Shown: positions 17,668-26,535, counted from the stretch's first letter. The stretch is DNA of 64,000 nt from Pedobacter sp. Leaf176 (GCF_001424305.1 NZ_LMPD01000001.1:558001-622000); one strand, 5' to 3'. Notes: generated by a model not told the origin, from the sequence alone. Program-made: numbers and translations.

Positions 17668-18102
17668 ATGGCAGATCAAAAAAGTTTAAAATCCTATTGG
17701 GAAGAATTTTTCGCCGCAAGCGCGAAGGTTAGTGAATTAAACCGAAATTTGTCTTTGGGAGGGATTGCTATAATTTGGATTTTTAACAAATCAAACTTAA
17801 TTGGAAGCCCTAATTTTAATTCTCTTTTGCCCAGGGATCTTTTTTTGCCTTTAATTATTATAGTTGTTTCATTAACTTGTGATTTGCTTCAGTATCTATG
17901 GCGTACCGTAACACTCTATATTTTTTATAGAATACAAATAAAAAAATTAAAGAATCACTCTATTACAGAAGCTAAAGCCGATAAGCTAGACGCTCCTTTT
18001 TATATTCGTTATGGAGGCTGGACATTCTTTGTTTTGAAGATATTAGCTATGATCACCGCGTATAGTTTGATCTTTAAATATCTGTTAAAGTTTTTAGCAT
18101 GA
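17668..18102 (+). CDS. Small membrane protein of unknown function, 144 aa
   Basis: I do not recognise a family. After a short polar N-terminus there are about three hydrophobic segments: around SLGGIAIIWIF (30-43), LFLPLIIIVVSLTCDLLQYL (about 57-76) and a C-terminal one near LKILAMITAYSLIFKYLL (about 122-140). A basic and acidic loop (about 90-118) lies between. It starts 12 bp after the bS6 gene, so the two are probably co-transcribed. No homologue-based role can be given. Confidence 0.65.
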   Translation: MADQKSLKSYWEEFFAASAKVSELNRNLSLGGIAIIWIFNKSNLIGSPNFNSLLPRDLFLPLIIIVVSLTCDLLQYLWRTVTLYIFYRIQIKKLKNHSITEAKADKLDAPFYIRYGGWTFFVLKILAMITAYSLIFKYLLKFLA

Positions 18103-18606
18103 TCGGTCTTGCTATCAATAACTGGAGTAAGCCACTATCCTGGACGTATATAAGAAAATGAATTTTTTTGCTTTAAAGAAAATAGTTAAATTCTCTCTCT
18201 TATAGGCTCAATTGTAGAATATTGATATTATTTTAAATAATACTTCTTTGGTCATTTAGATAATAATGACAATTTATTCCTTAATAGATTTCATCATGTC
18301 TTATCTGAATAAATTTGTTCTTCTTGAGTTGCCTTTGTTCTTCTTCCATCACGAGCATGGATAGCGAAGCTGCCGGATTTTTTTGTGCTTTGGAATGGCT
18401 TTTCTTTTAGACAGCGACTCTTATAGGCTAGCTTATCCGGCGTGGTACCTCTGTTAGTTTTAAATTTTGTCTCTGGCATAATTTTTATTTGCCAAAGATT
18501 GGTGCCGGGTTTTGGAGAGTTTTCCAACTTAGGAATGAATTGGGAGTTTGCATTATGTGGACGAGCTTCAATTAATTTTGGTAGTTTTATAGCTTAACCT
18601 TACCAA
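18103..18606. other. AT-rich gap with one doubtful small ORF
   Basis: This 504-bp interval is strongly AT rich, consistent with the accessory character of the stretch. Apart from the doubtful 77-codon frame at 18294-18527 I see no RNA gene, repeat or clear promoter. Confidence 0.4.
18294..18527 (-). CDS. Doubtful small basic protein, 77 aa
   Basis: This is an open frame encoding a basic, low-hydrophobicity protein (for example MPETKFKTNRGTTPDKLAYK from residue 17, an alternative start). There is no domain I recognise and no ribosome-binding signal. It could be a small accessory gene or a chance frame in a 500-bp gap. It is listed because nothing else explains this interval. Confidence 0.25.
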   Translation of the reverse strand: MENSPKPGTNLWQIKIMPETKFKTNRGTTPDKLAYKSRCLKEKPFQSTKKSGSFAIHARDGRRTKATQEEQIYSDKT

Positions 18607-20760
18607 ATGCCAAAGCAAGTCACCCCTATAGAAAACTACACAGCAGATCGCCCTATCAAGGACGCAAAAGAAGATAGGTTTCAGCGTTACAGTTTTTCAA
18701 AACGCATTGCAGAAACTATAATTCATAGGAAAAGCAAAGAAAGTATTGTATTCGGCTTATTTGGTGCTTGGGGAGAAGGTAAATCTTCAGTGTTAAATTT
18801 TATTGATGAAGAACTTGCCAAAGATGAGGCAATCATACGGATCAATCTTAATCCTTGGCGCTACAGCGATGAAGAAAGTTTATTGATAAACTTCTTTAAC
18901 AAAATTGCAGAAGCTATAAACAAGAAGCTAAATACTAGAATGGAAAAGCTAGGTGGTTTTGTAAAAAAATACGGGTCATCAGGTAGCATATTTGGATTTG
19001 ACTTTTCGGGAATCGGAAATGCTGTTTCGGATGTTGATCTTGAACAGCTTAAAGAGCGGGTGGATGATTTTCTCGATGAGAGTACCAGTAAAATTGTAAT
19101 CTTCGTAGATGATATAGACCGATTGGATAAACAAGAGATTTACACTCTTTTCCGATTAGTAAAGCTGACGGCCGACTTCTCAAATACCACATATATACTA
19201 TCTTTTGATGAGGCAATGGTTGCAGCCGCTATTGGAGAAAGATTTGGTTCGGGGGATAAAAATTCTGGTTTCAGCTTCTTAGAAAAGATTATTCAAATCC
19301 CATTAACAATTCCAAAAGCACAGCCAGAGGCTTTGAAAAAATTCTGCTTTGATATGGTTAATAATGCTATTGATGCGGCCACAATCACTCTGACAGAAAA
19401 AGAGGTACAAAGATTTGTGTATCAATTTAGCACAAATATCCTTCCTCGATTAAACACACCACGCTTGGCGGTAAGGTTTGGAAATTCTCTTTCGTTTTCT
19501 TTACCCCTTTTAAAAGGTGAAGTAAATATGGTGGATTTAATGCTCGTTGAGGCTCTCAAAATATTTTACCCAGATCACTATCAATTCATTAAAGGAAATG
19601 CAGACTATTTCGTCGGATCGTATGAACATTTTGGTATTGGCAGCGATCAACAAAAGATAACCGATATAAAAGCACATTTTGATTTACTAGGTAAGAATTC
19701 AAGCAAAATTGACCGTGCAAACAGCTTAGATCTAATAAGTAATCTATTTCCGAATTTAGATACTGTATACGGTAATTTCCATTTTTCGGACGAAACCAAA
19801 AATGATTGGTATGTAGCCAAGCGCATAGCATCTCCACAATACTTTGACAGATATTTTTCATACGCAGTAATTGAGGGTGATATATCAGATGTTGAATTTG
19901 ATCTACTATTAAAAAAGCTTGATACAGGTACTCCGCAAGAGATTGAAAGTGAAATTAGAGATATAATAGGCCGTAGCGACACAGGTACCCTAATCCAAAA
20001 AATGCGAACACATGAAACTAGTCTGAATTGGCATGCTAGTAAAACCATTGCAAAATCGCTCTGCTTAATTACAGATCTCTTATCAAATACAGGCGGTATG
20101 CTTGGTTACGGCTTTGATACGCAAGCAGGGCAAGCAGCTATATTTATTTATCAGCTTTTAAAAAATAATAAAGAAGAAAATATATTTGAGTTTGCCAAAG
20201 AATTAATGGCATATCCTAAAGACTTTGTGTTTGCTTATAGTTTAAACAATTGGTTACGAACTGGAGATCGTCCTGAAGACAAGTTGTTTGACCTTGCGCA
20301 GTATCAAGAATTAGCTAAAATATTAACTGAACGAGCCATAACAGAAGCTGGTGATGAAAGCGTATTTGAAAAATTTCCAAATCAAATACATTACATAGTT
20401 TCAACATGGGAAGAAAGGGATAGCGGCGAGTTGAAGTCATATATTAAAACATATTTGGACAAGAATAACGAGACAGTTTTAAATTTGCTTAAATCATTTG
20501 TTCCAGTTCAAAGAACTAGTTCTCGTGAAGGAGAATTTAAAACAGACATCAATAAAAACCAGTATGAATATATTGTATCTTATTTTGATAAAAATGATAT
20601 ACATAGTCGACTGTTATTGAACTTTACGATCGAGGAATTAGAATCAGACGAACCATATTGGATTGACATGACTGAGAGAGAATTTACACTTTTAAATATG
20701 GCAAGACAATTTCATAAGTGGTATAAAATAGAAGCAATTGAATCGCCGGCGAAAGATTAA
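18607..20760 (+). CDS. KAP-family P-loop NTPase
   Basis: The 717-aa protein has a P-loop GAWGEGKSS (about 47-55) and a Walker B strand KIVIFVDDIDRLDKQE (about 157-172), the arrangement of KAP NTPases (STAND-related). The insert between them (GSSGSIFGFDFSGIGN) is short and only mildly hydrophobic, so the usual paired membrane helices are not obvious. The C-terminal 400 residues are helical and unassigned. Some KAP proteins exclude phage (PifA), but many have no known role. The gene is AT rich, follows a 500-bp gap and ends near the tRNA cluster, all consistent with an acquired gene. A defence role is inference. Confidence 0.82.
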   Translation: MPKQVTPIENYTADRPIKDAKEDRFQRYSFSKRIAETIIHRKSKESIVFGLFGAWGEGKSSVLNFIDEELAKDEAIIRINLNPWRYSDEESLLINFFNKIAEAINKKLNTRMEKLGGFVKKYGSSGSIFGFDFSGIGNAVSDVDLEQLKERVDDFLDESTSKIVIFVDDIDRLDKQEIYTLFRLVKLTADFSNTTYILSFDEAMVAAAIGERFGSGDKNSGFSFLEKIIQIPLTIPKAQPEALKKFCFDMVNNAIDAATITLTEKEVQRFVYQFSTNILPRLNTPRLAVRFGNSLSFSLPLLKGEVNMVDLMLVEALKIFYPDHYQFIKGNADYFVGSYEHFGIGSDQQKITDIKAHFDLLGKNSSKIDRANSLDLISNLFPNLDTVYGNFHFSDETKNDWYVAKRIASPQYFDRYFSYAVIEGDISDVEFDLLLKKLDTGTPQEIESEIRDIIGRSDTGTLIQKMRTHETSLNWHASKTIAKSLCLITDLLSNTGGMLGYGFDTQAGQAAIFIYQLLKNNKEENIFEFAKELMAYPKDFVFAYSLNNWLRTGDRPEDKLFDLAQYQELAKILTERAITEAGDESVFEKFPNQIHYIVSTWEERDSGELKSYIKTYLDKNNETVLNLLKSFVPVQRTSSREGEFKTDINKNQYEYIVSYFDKNDIHSRLLLNFTIEELESDEPYWIDMTEREFTLLNMARQFHKWYKIEAIESPAKD

Positions 20761-20815
20761 GTTATGGACATTAAAGGCATATGACAAAGGCTAGTCAATC
20801 GTTTTCAATTACGAG

Positions 20816-20941
20816 CTAATAAATATTAGATTGGACCCAATCTGATAAATCGGCGTAGGCTTCTATACCTTTGATTAATTTCTGTCTTGATGAGTTAAAT
20901 CCTATATCGTTTAGTTTTTGTGTTGACCATAATCTTAGCAA
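20816..20941 (-). other. Possible gene remnant beyond the tRNA terminator
   Basis: A 41-codon open stretch with protein-like composition (ending AYADLSDWVQSNIY) lies downstream of the tRNA operon on the same strand. It has only a TTG as possible start. It may be the C-terminal scrap of a deleted gene; chance is also possible. Confidence 0.22.
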
Positions 20942-20960
20942 AAATTGATTTTATCATTAA

Positions 20961-21000
20961 AAACAAAAAACCCGCTAACAATCAAGATGTTAGCGGGTTT
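20961..21000 (-). terminator. Terminator of the tRNA cluster
   Basis: The inverted repeat CCCGCTAACA / TGTTAGCGGG is followed on the minus strand by TTTTTTGTTTTT. It begins a few bases after the 3' end of the last tRNA-Glu. Confidence 0.88.
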
Positions 21001-21003
21001 AAG

Positions 21004-21075
21004 TAGCCCGTAGGGGAATCGAACCCCTGTTTCCAGAATGAAAATCTGGCGTCCTCACCCCTAGACGAACGGGCC
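21004..21075 (-). tRNA. tRNA-Glu (UUC), copy 2 in transcription order
   Basis: The minus strand folds as a cloverleaf. The acceptor arms are GGCCCGT and ACGGGCT. The anticodon stem CCAGA/TCTGG encloses the loop TTTTCAT with anticodon TTC. The T arm reads GGTTCGATTCC, with discriminator A. It is 72 nt and identical in sequence to the copy at 21303-21374. No CCA is encoded directly. Confidence 0.95.
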
Positions 21076-21102
21076 TCTTGAGTTAAGTGTTGAAAGTTTT
21101 AC

Positions 21103-21127
21103 GTTATAAGTTAACTTAACTTATAAC
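21103..21127. repeat. Perfect palindrome between tRNA genes
   Basis: GTTATAAGTTA and its exact complement TAACTTATAAC are separated by three bases. It lies in the spacer between tRNA-fMet and tRNA-Glu and may form a processing hairpin. It resembles the other AT-rich quasi-palindromes of the window. Confidence 0.6.
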
Positions 21128-21155
21128 TTTTTACTTATCACTTTTAACTTATGAG

Positions 21156-21228
<73 letters not shown>

Positions 21229-21266
21229 TTACGTTGTATTTTTGAGGATATACCAACCTTTTTTTG

Positions 21267-21300
21267 ATAAAAAAACCGCTCAACTTTTGTAAAGCGGTTT
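21267..21300 (-). terminator. Terminator after the first tRNA-Glu
   Basis: The inverted repeat AAACCGCT / AGCGGTTT is followed on the minus strand by TTTTTTTATC, immediately after the tRNA-Glu at 21303-21374. Its presence suggests the two tRNA units can be transcribed separately. Confidence 0.75.
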
Positions 21301-21302
21301 CG

Positions 21303-21374
21303 TAGCCCGTAGGGGAATCGAACCCCTGTTTCCAGAATGAAAATCTGGCGTCCTCACCCCTAGACGAACGGGCC
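21303..21374 (-). tRNA. tRNA-Glu (UUC), copy 1
   Basis: It has the same 72-nt cloverleaf as at 21004-21075: acceptor GGCCCGT/ACGGGCT, anticodon TTC, T arm GGTTCGATTCC. The duplicated unit repeats with a period of about 298 bp. Confidence 0.95.
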
Positions 21375-21451
21375 ATTTTTTAAGCCTAAAGATAAAAAGA
21401 CCAAAGTCTAAAGCTTTTAACTTTCTGCCTTAAGCTTTCAGCTTAAAGTGG

Positions 21452-21524
<73 letters not shown>

Positions 21525-21585
21525 TTATATACAACTCGTTTTTTCTATTGAATTAAATCCTTAACTCTGTTTCCGAATTGGAATG

Positions 21586-21617
21586 CAAAGATATAATTCG
21601 TTTCTTTGTACTGCAAA
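21586..21617 (-). promoter_or_regulatory. Bacteroidota-type promoter of the tRNA cluster
   Basis: On the minus strand TTTG (21617-21614) and TATCTTTG (21593-21586) are separated by 20 bp, matching the TTTG / TAnnTTTG consensus. Transcription would start about 55 nt before the first tRNA-fMet. Confidence 0.75.
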
Positions 21618-21638
21618 TTTTTTTTAAAAAATATTTTA

Positions 21639-22535
21639 ATGGCGCATAAAGCAGGTTTTGTTAGTATAATAGGTAAACCAAATGTAGGTAAATCAACCCT
21701 CATGAATGTGCTTGTAGGCGAGCGACTTAGCATTATTACACCTAAAGCACAAACCACAAGACACCGTATTTTAGGTATCGTAAATGAAGAAGATTATCAG
21801 ATAGTTTTCTCCGATACCCCGGGTATTATTAAACCAAAGTACAGTTTACAGGAGAGCATGATGAGCTTTGTAAACGGATCTTTGACCGATGCGGACATAC
21901 TTTTATTCGTAACCGACATTAATGAGGAGCACGATGAAGAAGACGTTCTGGAGAAAATCCTGAATAGAAACATCCCGACCATCGTATTGATAAACAAGAT
22001 TGATAAAGCCTTGCAGGAACAGGTGGATGAGAAGATTACGTATTGGCAGGAAAAATTAAATCCCGTTGCTATTTATGCAATTTCGGCCTTACACAACCAC
22101 AATGTGGATGGTTTGTTAGATCGGGTTTTGGAAATGCTACCCGAGCATCCTGCATATTATGATAAAGAAGAGTACACCGATCGTTCTGAACGTTTCTTTG
22201 TTTCTGAAATCATTCGTGAGAAAATATTCCTGAATTATCAAAAAGAAATTCCATACAGCACCGAGGTTATCGTTAAAAGTTTCAAGGAAGAAGAAATGAA
22301 AAACGGTAAAGGTTCAATGGTAAGGATTACCGCAGAAATTGTGGTAGAACGGGATTCTCAAAAAAATATATTAATCGGTACCGGTGGCAGTATGCTTAAA
22401 AAAGTAGGTACCGAAGCCCGGATAGAAATAGAGAAATTTTTAGACACAAAAGTGTTCCTGGAAATGTTTGTAAAAGTAATTCCAGACTGGAGAAGTAAGA
22501 AAAATTACTTAAAAAGTTTTGGTTACGATAATTAA
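21639..22535 (+). CDS. era: GTPase Era
   Basis: The 298-aa protein shows the G1 motif GKPNVGKST, the G3 motif SDTPG, the G4 motif INKID and a C-terminal KH domain (about 205-298, containing the RNA-binding helix region around IGTGGSMLKKVG). Era binds the 3' end of 16S rRNA during 30S assembly. The frame is open upstream to a TTG at 21606, but ATG 21639 (MAHKAGF) fits the family. It is divergent from the tRNA cluster. Confidence 0.97.
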   Translation: MAHKAGFVSIIGKPNVGKSTLMNVLVGERLSIITPKAQTTRHRILGIVNEEDYQIVFSDTPGIIKPKYSLQESMMSFVNGSLTDADILLFVTDINEEHDEEDVLEKILNRNIPTIVLINKIDKALQEQVDEKITYWQEKLNPVAIYAISALHNHNVDGLLDRVLEMLPEHPAYYDKEEYTDRSERFFVSEIIREKIFLNYQKEIPYSTEVIVKSFKEEEMKNGKGSMVRITAEIVVERDSQKNILIGTGGSMLKKVGTEARIEIEKFLDTKVFLEMFVKVIPDWRSKKNYLKSFGYDN

Positions 22536-22571
22536 ACTCGATTTTTATTAGATAAATTAAATTATATCAAA

Positions 22572-23078
22572 ATGAAGAAAAGTTTAACGTTTCTCTTATC
22601 GCTGTTAAGTACAGTAGTTTTCGCTCAGGAATCTAACAATGGTAAAAAACTGTGGGCAAAGTCAATCCTGAATGAAAAAGCACCCGAACTAATTGTTGAA
22701 AAGTGGGTTTCAAAACAACCCGACACTAAAGGAAAGTTTGTGTTGATTGATTTCTGGGCAACCTGGTGCGGTCCTTGCAGGGCTTATATTCCAACACTGA
22801 ATGATATTCAGGCAAAATACGCCGATAAAATTGTCATTATTGGTGTGTCTGATGAGACGGCAGAAAAAGTCGAAGCCTTTAATAATCCAAAAATTAGTTA
22901 TTTCGAAGCGATAGATACAAAAGGAACTGTAAAAAATTCCATTCAGGTGAAGGGAATTCCCCACGCAATCTTAATCGATCCAAAAGGAATTGTAAGATGG
23001 GAAGGATTTCCATTATTAGATGGCAGCCAGCTTACAGAGGAAGTTATAAAAACGCTTTTAGAAAAGTATAAAATTTAA
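22572..23078 (+). CDS. TlpA-like thiol-disulfide oxidoreductase
   Basis: The 168-aa protein has a signal peptide (cleaved near VFAQ) and a thioredoxin fold. The active site is WCGPC (Cys66 and Cys69) and the cis-Pro loop is KGIPHAILID. TlpA/ResA-like proteins reduce disulfides or haem-site cysteines in the periplasm. It starts 36 bp after era and may be read from the same transcript. The specific partner is not visible. Confidence 0.9.
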   Translation: MKKSLTFLLSLLSTVVFAQESNNGKKLWAKSILNEKAPELIVEKWVSKQPDTKGKFVLIDFWATWCGPCRAYIPTLNDIQAKYADKIVIIGVSDETAEKVEAFNNPKISYFEAIDTKGTVKNSIQVKGIPHAILIDPKGIVRWEGFPLLDGSQLTEEVIKTLLEKYKI

Positions 23079-23106
23079 TATTGATTGAGGTTACGATAAT
23101 TAACCG

Positions 23107-23226
23107 TACCTTTGCAGCCCGAAATAAATCGGTTAGTAGTTGATAGTCAATGGCTGATAGCCAAATAGTTTAAGCAGCTTGCTGAACATCCAGACCGTTA
23201 ACTATAAGCCATTAACTATCAATTAA
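23107..23226 (+). promoter_or_regulatory. Promoter -7 box and quasi-palindromic leader before der
   Basis: TACCTTTG at 23107-23114 matches the Bacteroidota -7 element; a well-spaced -33 box is not clear. Downstream, TTGATAGTCAATGGCT (from 23140) pairs with AGCCATTAACTATCAA (ending 23223) at about 20 of 22 positions, so the leader of der can fold into a long hairpin. Confidence 0.55.
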
Positions 23227-23233
23227 GAGATAC

Positions 23234-24535
23234 ATGAGTAACATTATAGCCATCGTAGGCAGGCCGAACGTAGGCAAGAGCACACTTTTTAACAGGTTAA
23301 CTGAAAGCCGTAAAGCAATCGTAGACGATTTAAGTGGTGTAACCCGCGACAGGCATTACGGTACTGCAGAATGGACCGACAGACAATTCACCGTAATTGA
23401 TACCGGTGGTTATGTTGCAAATTCTGAAGATGTTTATGAAGCCGCCATTCGCGAGCAGGTAATGATTGCTATTGAAGAAGCCAGCGTGCTTATCTTCATG
23501 GTTGATGTAACCACAGGCATCACCGATCTGGACGATGATATTGCGCAGGTACTGCGCCGTAGCAATAAGCCTGTTTTTGTAACGGCCAACAAGGTAGATA
23601 ATACCGCACTTCATAGTGAAATCAGTACTTTTTATAGTTTTGGTTTAGGTGAGGTTTTTCCGCTTTCATCAATGACTGGTTCCGGAACGGGTGAATTATT
23701 AGATGAAATCGTTAAACATTTCGAAGATATTCCTGAAGAAGAAAACCAATTACCAAAAATTACGATTGCCGGTCGCCCGAACGTGGGTAAATCATCTTTA
23801 GTAAACGCTTTAATTGGTAAAGAACGTAATATTGTAACCGCAAATGCAGGTACAACCCGCGATTCAATTAAAATTCATTACAACCAGTTTGGCCATGAGT
23901 TTATGTTAATTGACACAGCAGGTTTGCGTAAGAAAACCAAAGTTAAAGAAAACCTGGAGTTCTATTCCGTAATGCGTACCATTAAAGCTTTGGAAGAAGC
24001 TGACGTTGTGGTTTTAATGATTGATGCGCAGGAAGGTATCGAAAGCCAGGACATCAATATTTTCCACCTCGCGGAGAAAAACAAAAAGGGTATTGTAATC
24101 CTGGTGAATAAGTGGGATATGATTGAGAAAAATACGCAAACCATGAAAGCTTTTGAAGAGCAGATTCATGAACGTATCCGTCCATTCACCGATGTCCCGA
24201 TTGTATTTACCTCTGTTTTGAACAAACAACGTATTTTCAAAGCAATTGAAGTTGCGCTTGATGTTTATAAAAACCGCAGTAAGAAAATCCCGACATCAAA
24301 ATTGAATGATGTCATGCTCCCTTTGATTGAAAAATTCCCGCCGCCGGCATTAAAAGGTAAACACATTAAAATTAAATACATCACGCAAATTAATGCGACC
24401 TCGCCGATGTTTGCGTTTTTCTGCAACTTGCCACAGTACATTAAAGACCCATATAAACGTTTCATCGAAAATAAACTGAGAGAGAACTTTGATTTTTCAG
24501 GTGCGCCGATTCAAATCTATTTTAGACAGAAGTAA
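23234..24535 (+). CDS. der: Ribosome-associated GTPase Der (EngA)
   Basis: The 433-aa protein has two tandem G domains, with P-loops GRPNVGKST (about 8-16) and GRPNVGKSS (about 181-189). The matching motifs are DTGGY, ANKVD, DTAGL and VNKWD. A C-terminal KH-like domain follows (about 345-433). The length and double-G layout are diagnostic for Der, required for 50S assembly. Confidence 0.97.
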   Translation: MSNIIAIVGRPNVGKSTLFNRLTESRKAIVDDLSGVTRDRHYGTAEWTDRQFTVIDTGGYVANSEDVYEAAIREQVMIAIEEASVLIFMVDVTTGITDLDDDIAQVLRRSNKPVFVTANKVDNTALHSEISTFYSFGLGEVFPLSSMTGSGTGELLDEIVKHFEDIPEEENQLPKITIAGRPNVGKSSLVNALIGKERNIVTANAGTTRDSIKIHYNQFGHEFMLIDTAGLRKKTKVKENLEFYSVMRTIKALEEADVVVLMIDAQEGIESQDINIFHLAEKNKKGIVILVNKWDMIEKNTQTMKAFEEQIHERIRPFTDVPIVFTSVLNKQRIFKAIEVALDVYKNRSKKIPTSKLNDVMLPLIEKFPPPALKGKHIKIKYITQINATSPMFAFFCNLPQYIKDPYKRFIENKLRENFDFSGAPIQIYFRQK

Positions 24536-24594
24536 GGTTAAAGCTTAAAGCAGAAAGACTAAAGCTTAAAGCAAAAAGTTTAATAAATATTTAT

Positions 24595-24638
24595 AAAGCA
24601 GGGTTCGCATTCCATAGGGAAAGGCAATCCTGCTTTTT
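24595..24638 (+). terminator. Probable terminator of der
   Basis: AAAGCAGG and CCTGCTTTTT form a stem with a long (26-base) loop and a T run. It is about 60 bp after the der stop codon. Confidence 0.5.
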
Positions 24639-24656
24639 GCGATTTCAATGTTTTTC

Positions 24657-24870
24657 AAGAGGCTGTATCAAAAGTAAAATTTAGCTTTAAGGTCAGAATT
24701 TTATTTCGTTTCCCCCGTCATTCTCGCGCAGGCGGGAACCACGAAGTGCTCAGCGAAGCTAATCTTAAAGCGATTTGCAATGGCATTAGGATTCCCAATT
24801 AAATTGGGAATGGCGACGTAAATATAATTGCTTAGTGAGCCCAGTGTAAATCTTTTTGATACATCCTCTT
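24657..24870. mobile_element. MITE-like element with terminal inverted repeats
   Basis: The 214-bp segment begins AAGAGGCTGTATCAAAAG and ends with CTTTTTGATACATCCTCTT, an inverted copy with one or two differences. The ends resemble those of IS1182-like elements (GAGGCTGT-type ends). There is no transposase frame inside. The interior contains GCGCAGGCGGGAA, a motif common in small dispersed repeats. Confidence 0.68.
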
Positions 24871-24884
24871 AATCCTTATCTTCG
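24853..24884 (+). promoter_or_regulatory. Promoter of the GNAT gene, -33 inside the MITE end
   Basis: TTTTTG (24853-24858) and TATCTTCG (24877-24884) are separated by 18 bp. The -7 box ends only four bases before ATG 24889, so the transcript would be nearly or fully leaderless. The -33 box lies in the right inverted repeat of the element. Confidence 0.5.
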
Positions 24885-24888
24885 CAGC

Positions 24889-25398
24889 ATGCAAATCCAG
24901 GTTTTAAACAGCCAAATCTCCGATATCGACACCATTTTTATGTTTTATGATATGGCTGTTGCTCATCAGAAAAAAGTTTTCAATAAACACTGGCAGGGTT
25001 TCAGCAACGAACTAATTGAAACTGAAATTCAAGAACACAGGCAGTTTAAGATAGTAGTCGATGGGGTAGTGGCCTGTATTTTCGCAGTGACTTATGCTGA
25101 TAAATTAATCTGGGGCGACAGAGATAAAGATTCAATTTACATCCATCGCATCGTAACACACTCTCAATTCCGGGGTTATGCTTTTGTAAAAGAGATCATC
25201 AAATGGGCAAAAGAATTTGCGCCTATCCGAGGTATCAAATTCATTAGAATGGATACCTGGGCGGATAATGAAAAATTATTAGAATATTATACCGGCTGCG
25301 GTTTCGATTATGTGGGCGTTGTTACTATGGAAAAAACGGAGGGCTTGCCAAAACATTATGAAGGCATTAGTTTGAGCCTTTTCGAAATTAAAGTTTAA
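24889..25398 (+). CDS. GNAT-family N-acetyltransferase
   Basis: The 169-aa protein has a GNAT fold. The acetyl-CoA-binding region follows beta-4 (SIYIHRIVTHSQFRGYAFVK, about 87-106, a variant of the Q/RxxGxG/A motif). The C-terminal TWADNEKLLEYYTGCGF segment is the usual late helix and strand. The substrate is unknown. The frame extends upstream to a TTG at 24856 within the MITE-like element; ATG 24889 is preferred. Its stop overlaps that of the next gene by 4 bp in a tail-to-tail arrangement. Confidence 0.82.
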   Translation: MQIQVLNSQISDIDTIFMFYDMAVAHQKKVFNKHWQGFSNELIETEIQEHRQFKIVVDGVVACIFAVTYADKLIWGDRDKDSIYIHRIVTHSQFRGYAFVKEIIKWAKEFAPIRGIKFIRMDTWADNEKLLEYYTGCGFDYVGVVTMEKTEGLPKHYEGISLSLFEIKV

Positions 25399-25901
25399 TC
25401 TAGTTTCAACTTCCAGGTAAACATGCCTTCACCTTCTGATACTTTTATAAAATTGTTTTTTTCCAATATGGAATAAGACGCAACGTTATCTACGCCGGTT
25501 GATGCTGTAATGGTTTTCACGTCATCCTGTTCCTTCGCCCACTCAATTATTCCCGCTACAGCTTCAGTCATAAAACCTCTTCCTCGAAACGCTTCGTAAG
25601 TACCATAACCAATCTCAATTTCACAATTCGCATCCGGTTCACCCTCGAAACCTATGTCACCAATTATTTTATGGTCAGATTTTGAAATTAATACCCATAG
25701 TGTATTATAGCGGTAGTTTTTGTCTTTGTTATGAACATTCGGCAAAATGGTTTGCTTCAATGCATCCTGTAATGAAGGAGAAATATTTTTCTTGTTTGAC
25801 AATAGCCCGAATTCTTCTTCCAGTGAATGATCATCTTTGATGTATTTTAAAAGCTGATCATGAGTTAGGGGCTTTAGCAGGAGGCGTTCTGTTTCTATCA
25901 T
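25395..25901 (-). CDS. GNAT-family N-acetyltransferase, RimJ/RimL-like
   Basis: The 168-aa protein starts METERLLLKPLT-like (MIETERLLLKPLTHDQLL), typical of the RimJ/RimL-like acetyltransferase subgroup. The acetyl-CoA loop reads YEAFRGRGFMTEAV (about 107-120) and the late segment DNVASYSILEKNNF is conserved in type. The target could be an N-terminal amine of a protein or a small molecule. It converges with the preceding GNAT and is not closely similar to it. Confidence 0.85.
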   Translation of the reverse strand: MIETERLLLKPLTHDQLLKYIKDDHSLEEEFGLLSNKKNISPSLQDALKQTILPNVHNKDKNYRYNTLWVLISKSDHKIIGDIGFEGEPDANCEIEIGYGTYEAFRGRGFMTEAVAGIIEWAKEQDDVKTITASTGVDNVASYSILEKNNFIKVSEGEGMFTWKLKLD

Positions 25902-25938
25902 GCTAGATAATGCTTAGCTTAATATAGCCATTTAATCA

Positions 25939-26535
25939 CTAATATACTTTAATCACCTGTCCGCTTACTATGCCCAATACACTTTTTTCGAAGGCCTTAA
26001 CAACCTTATCCATAACGACCGGAATCTCACCTGGAAAGGCATCAAAGTATGCGGGAGAATCTTCAACCACATTCGGGCTGACCGCATTTAAACGAACACC
26101 ATTTTTAAGTTCGGGGGCTGCGGCAATAACAAAAGAATTTAAGCCGCCGTTTACGGCACTTAATGCCGTGCCTGCTGCTACGGGATGATCAGCAAGAATG
26201 CCCGAGGTCAAGGTAAAAGAACCACCCTCATTAATATAATGCTGGCCGATGAGTACAAGATTAACCTGTCCGAGAAATTTGTTCAGCAAGCCGCTTTTAA
26301 ATGCTTCGCCGGTCATTTCGCTAACCGGAACAAAAGGGGCTTTTCCGGTGGTGCTGATTAATGCATCAAAAGGACCGGCCTGTTCAAACATTGTCTTGAT
26401 TGATGTTTCATCTTCAATATTGACCTGAATATCACCGCTGGTATTTCCTACACGTATAATTTCATGTTTTTGTCCGAAGGCTTCAGTTACTTTTTTGCCC
26501 AATGTACCTGTTGCACCGACAACTATTATTTTCAT
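25939..26535 (-). CDS. Short-chain dehydrogenase/reductase
   Basis: The 198-aa protein begins MKIIVVGATGTLGKKV, whose G-x-x-G-x-x-G pattern binds NAD(P). It is short for an SDR. The helix with the catalytic residues is weak: SGILADHPVAAGTALSAVNG lacks a clear YxxxK. It resembles the small csgA-like or atypical SDRs. The substrate cannot be inferred. Confidence 0.8.
   Translation of the reverse strand: MKIIVVGATGTLGKKVTEAFGQKHEIIRVGNTSGDIQVNIEDETSIKTMFEQAGPFDALISTTGKAPFVPVSEMTGEAFKSGLLNKFLGQVNLVLIGQHYINEGGSFTLTSGILADHPVAAGTALSAVNGGLNSFVIAAAPELKNGVRLNAVSPNVVEDSPAYFDAFPGEIPVVMDKVVKAFEKSVLGIVSGQVIKVY

Noticed and set aside
16828..21003. A mobile island with attachment sites at the tRNA-Glu gene
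   Set aside because: I could not find a second copy of the tRNA-Glu 3' end on the left side, nor an integrase. Only an accessory character is claimed.
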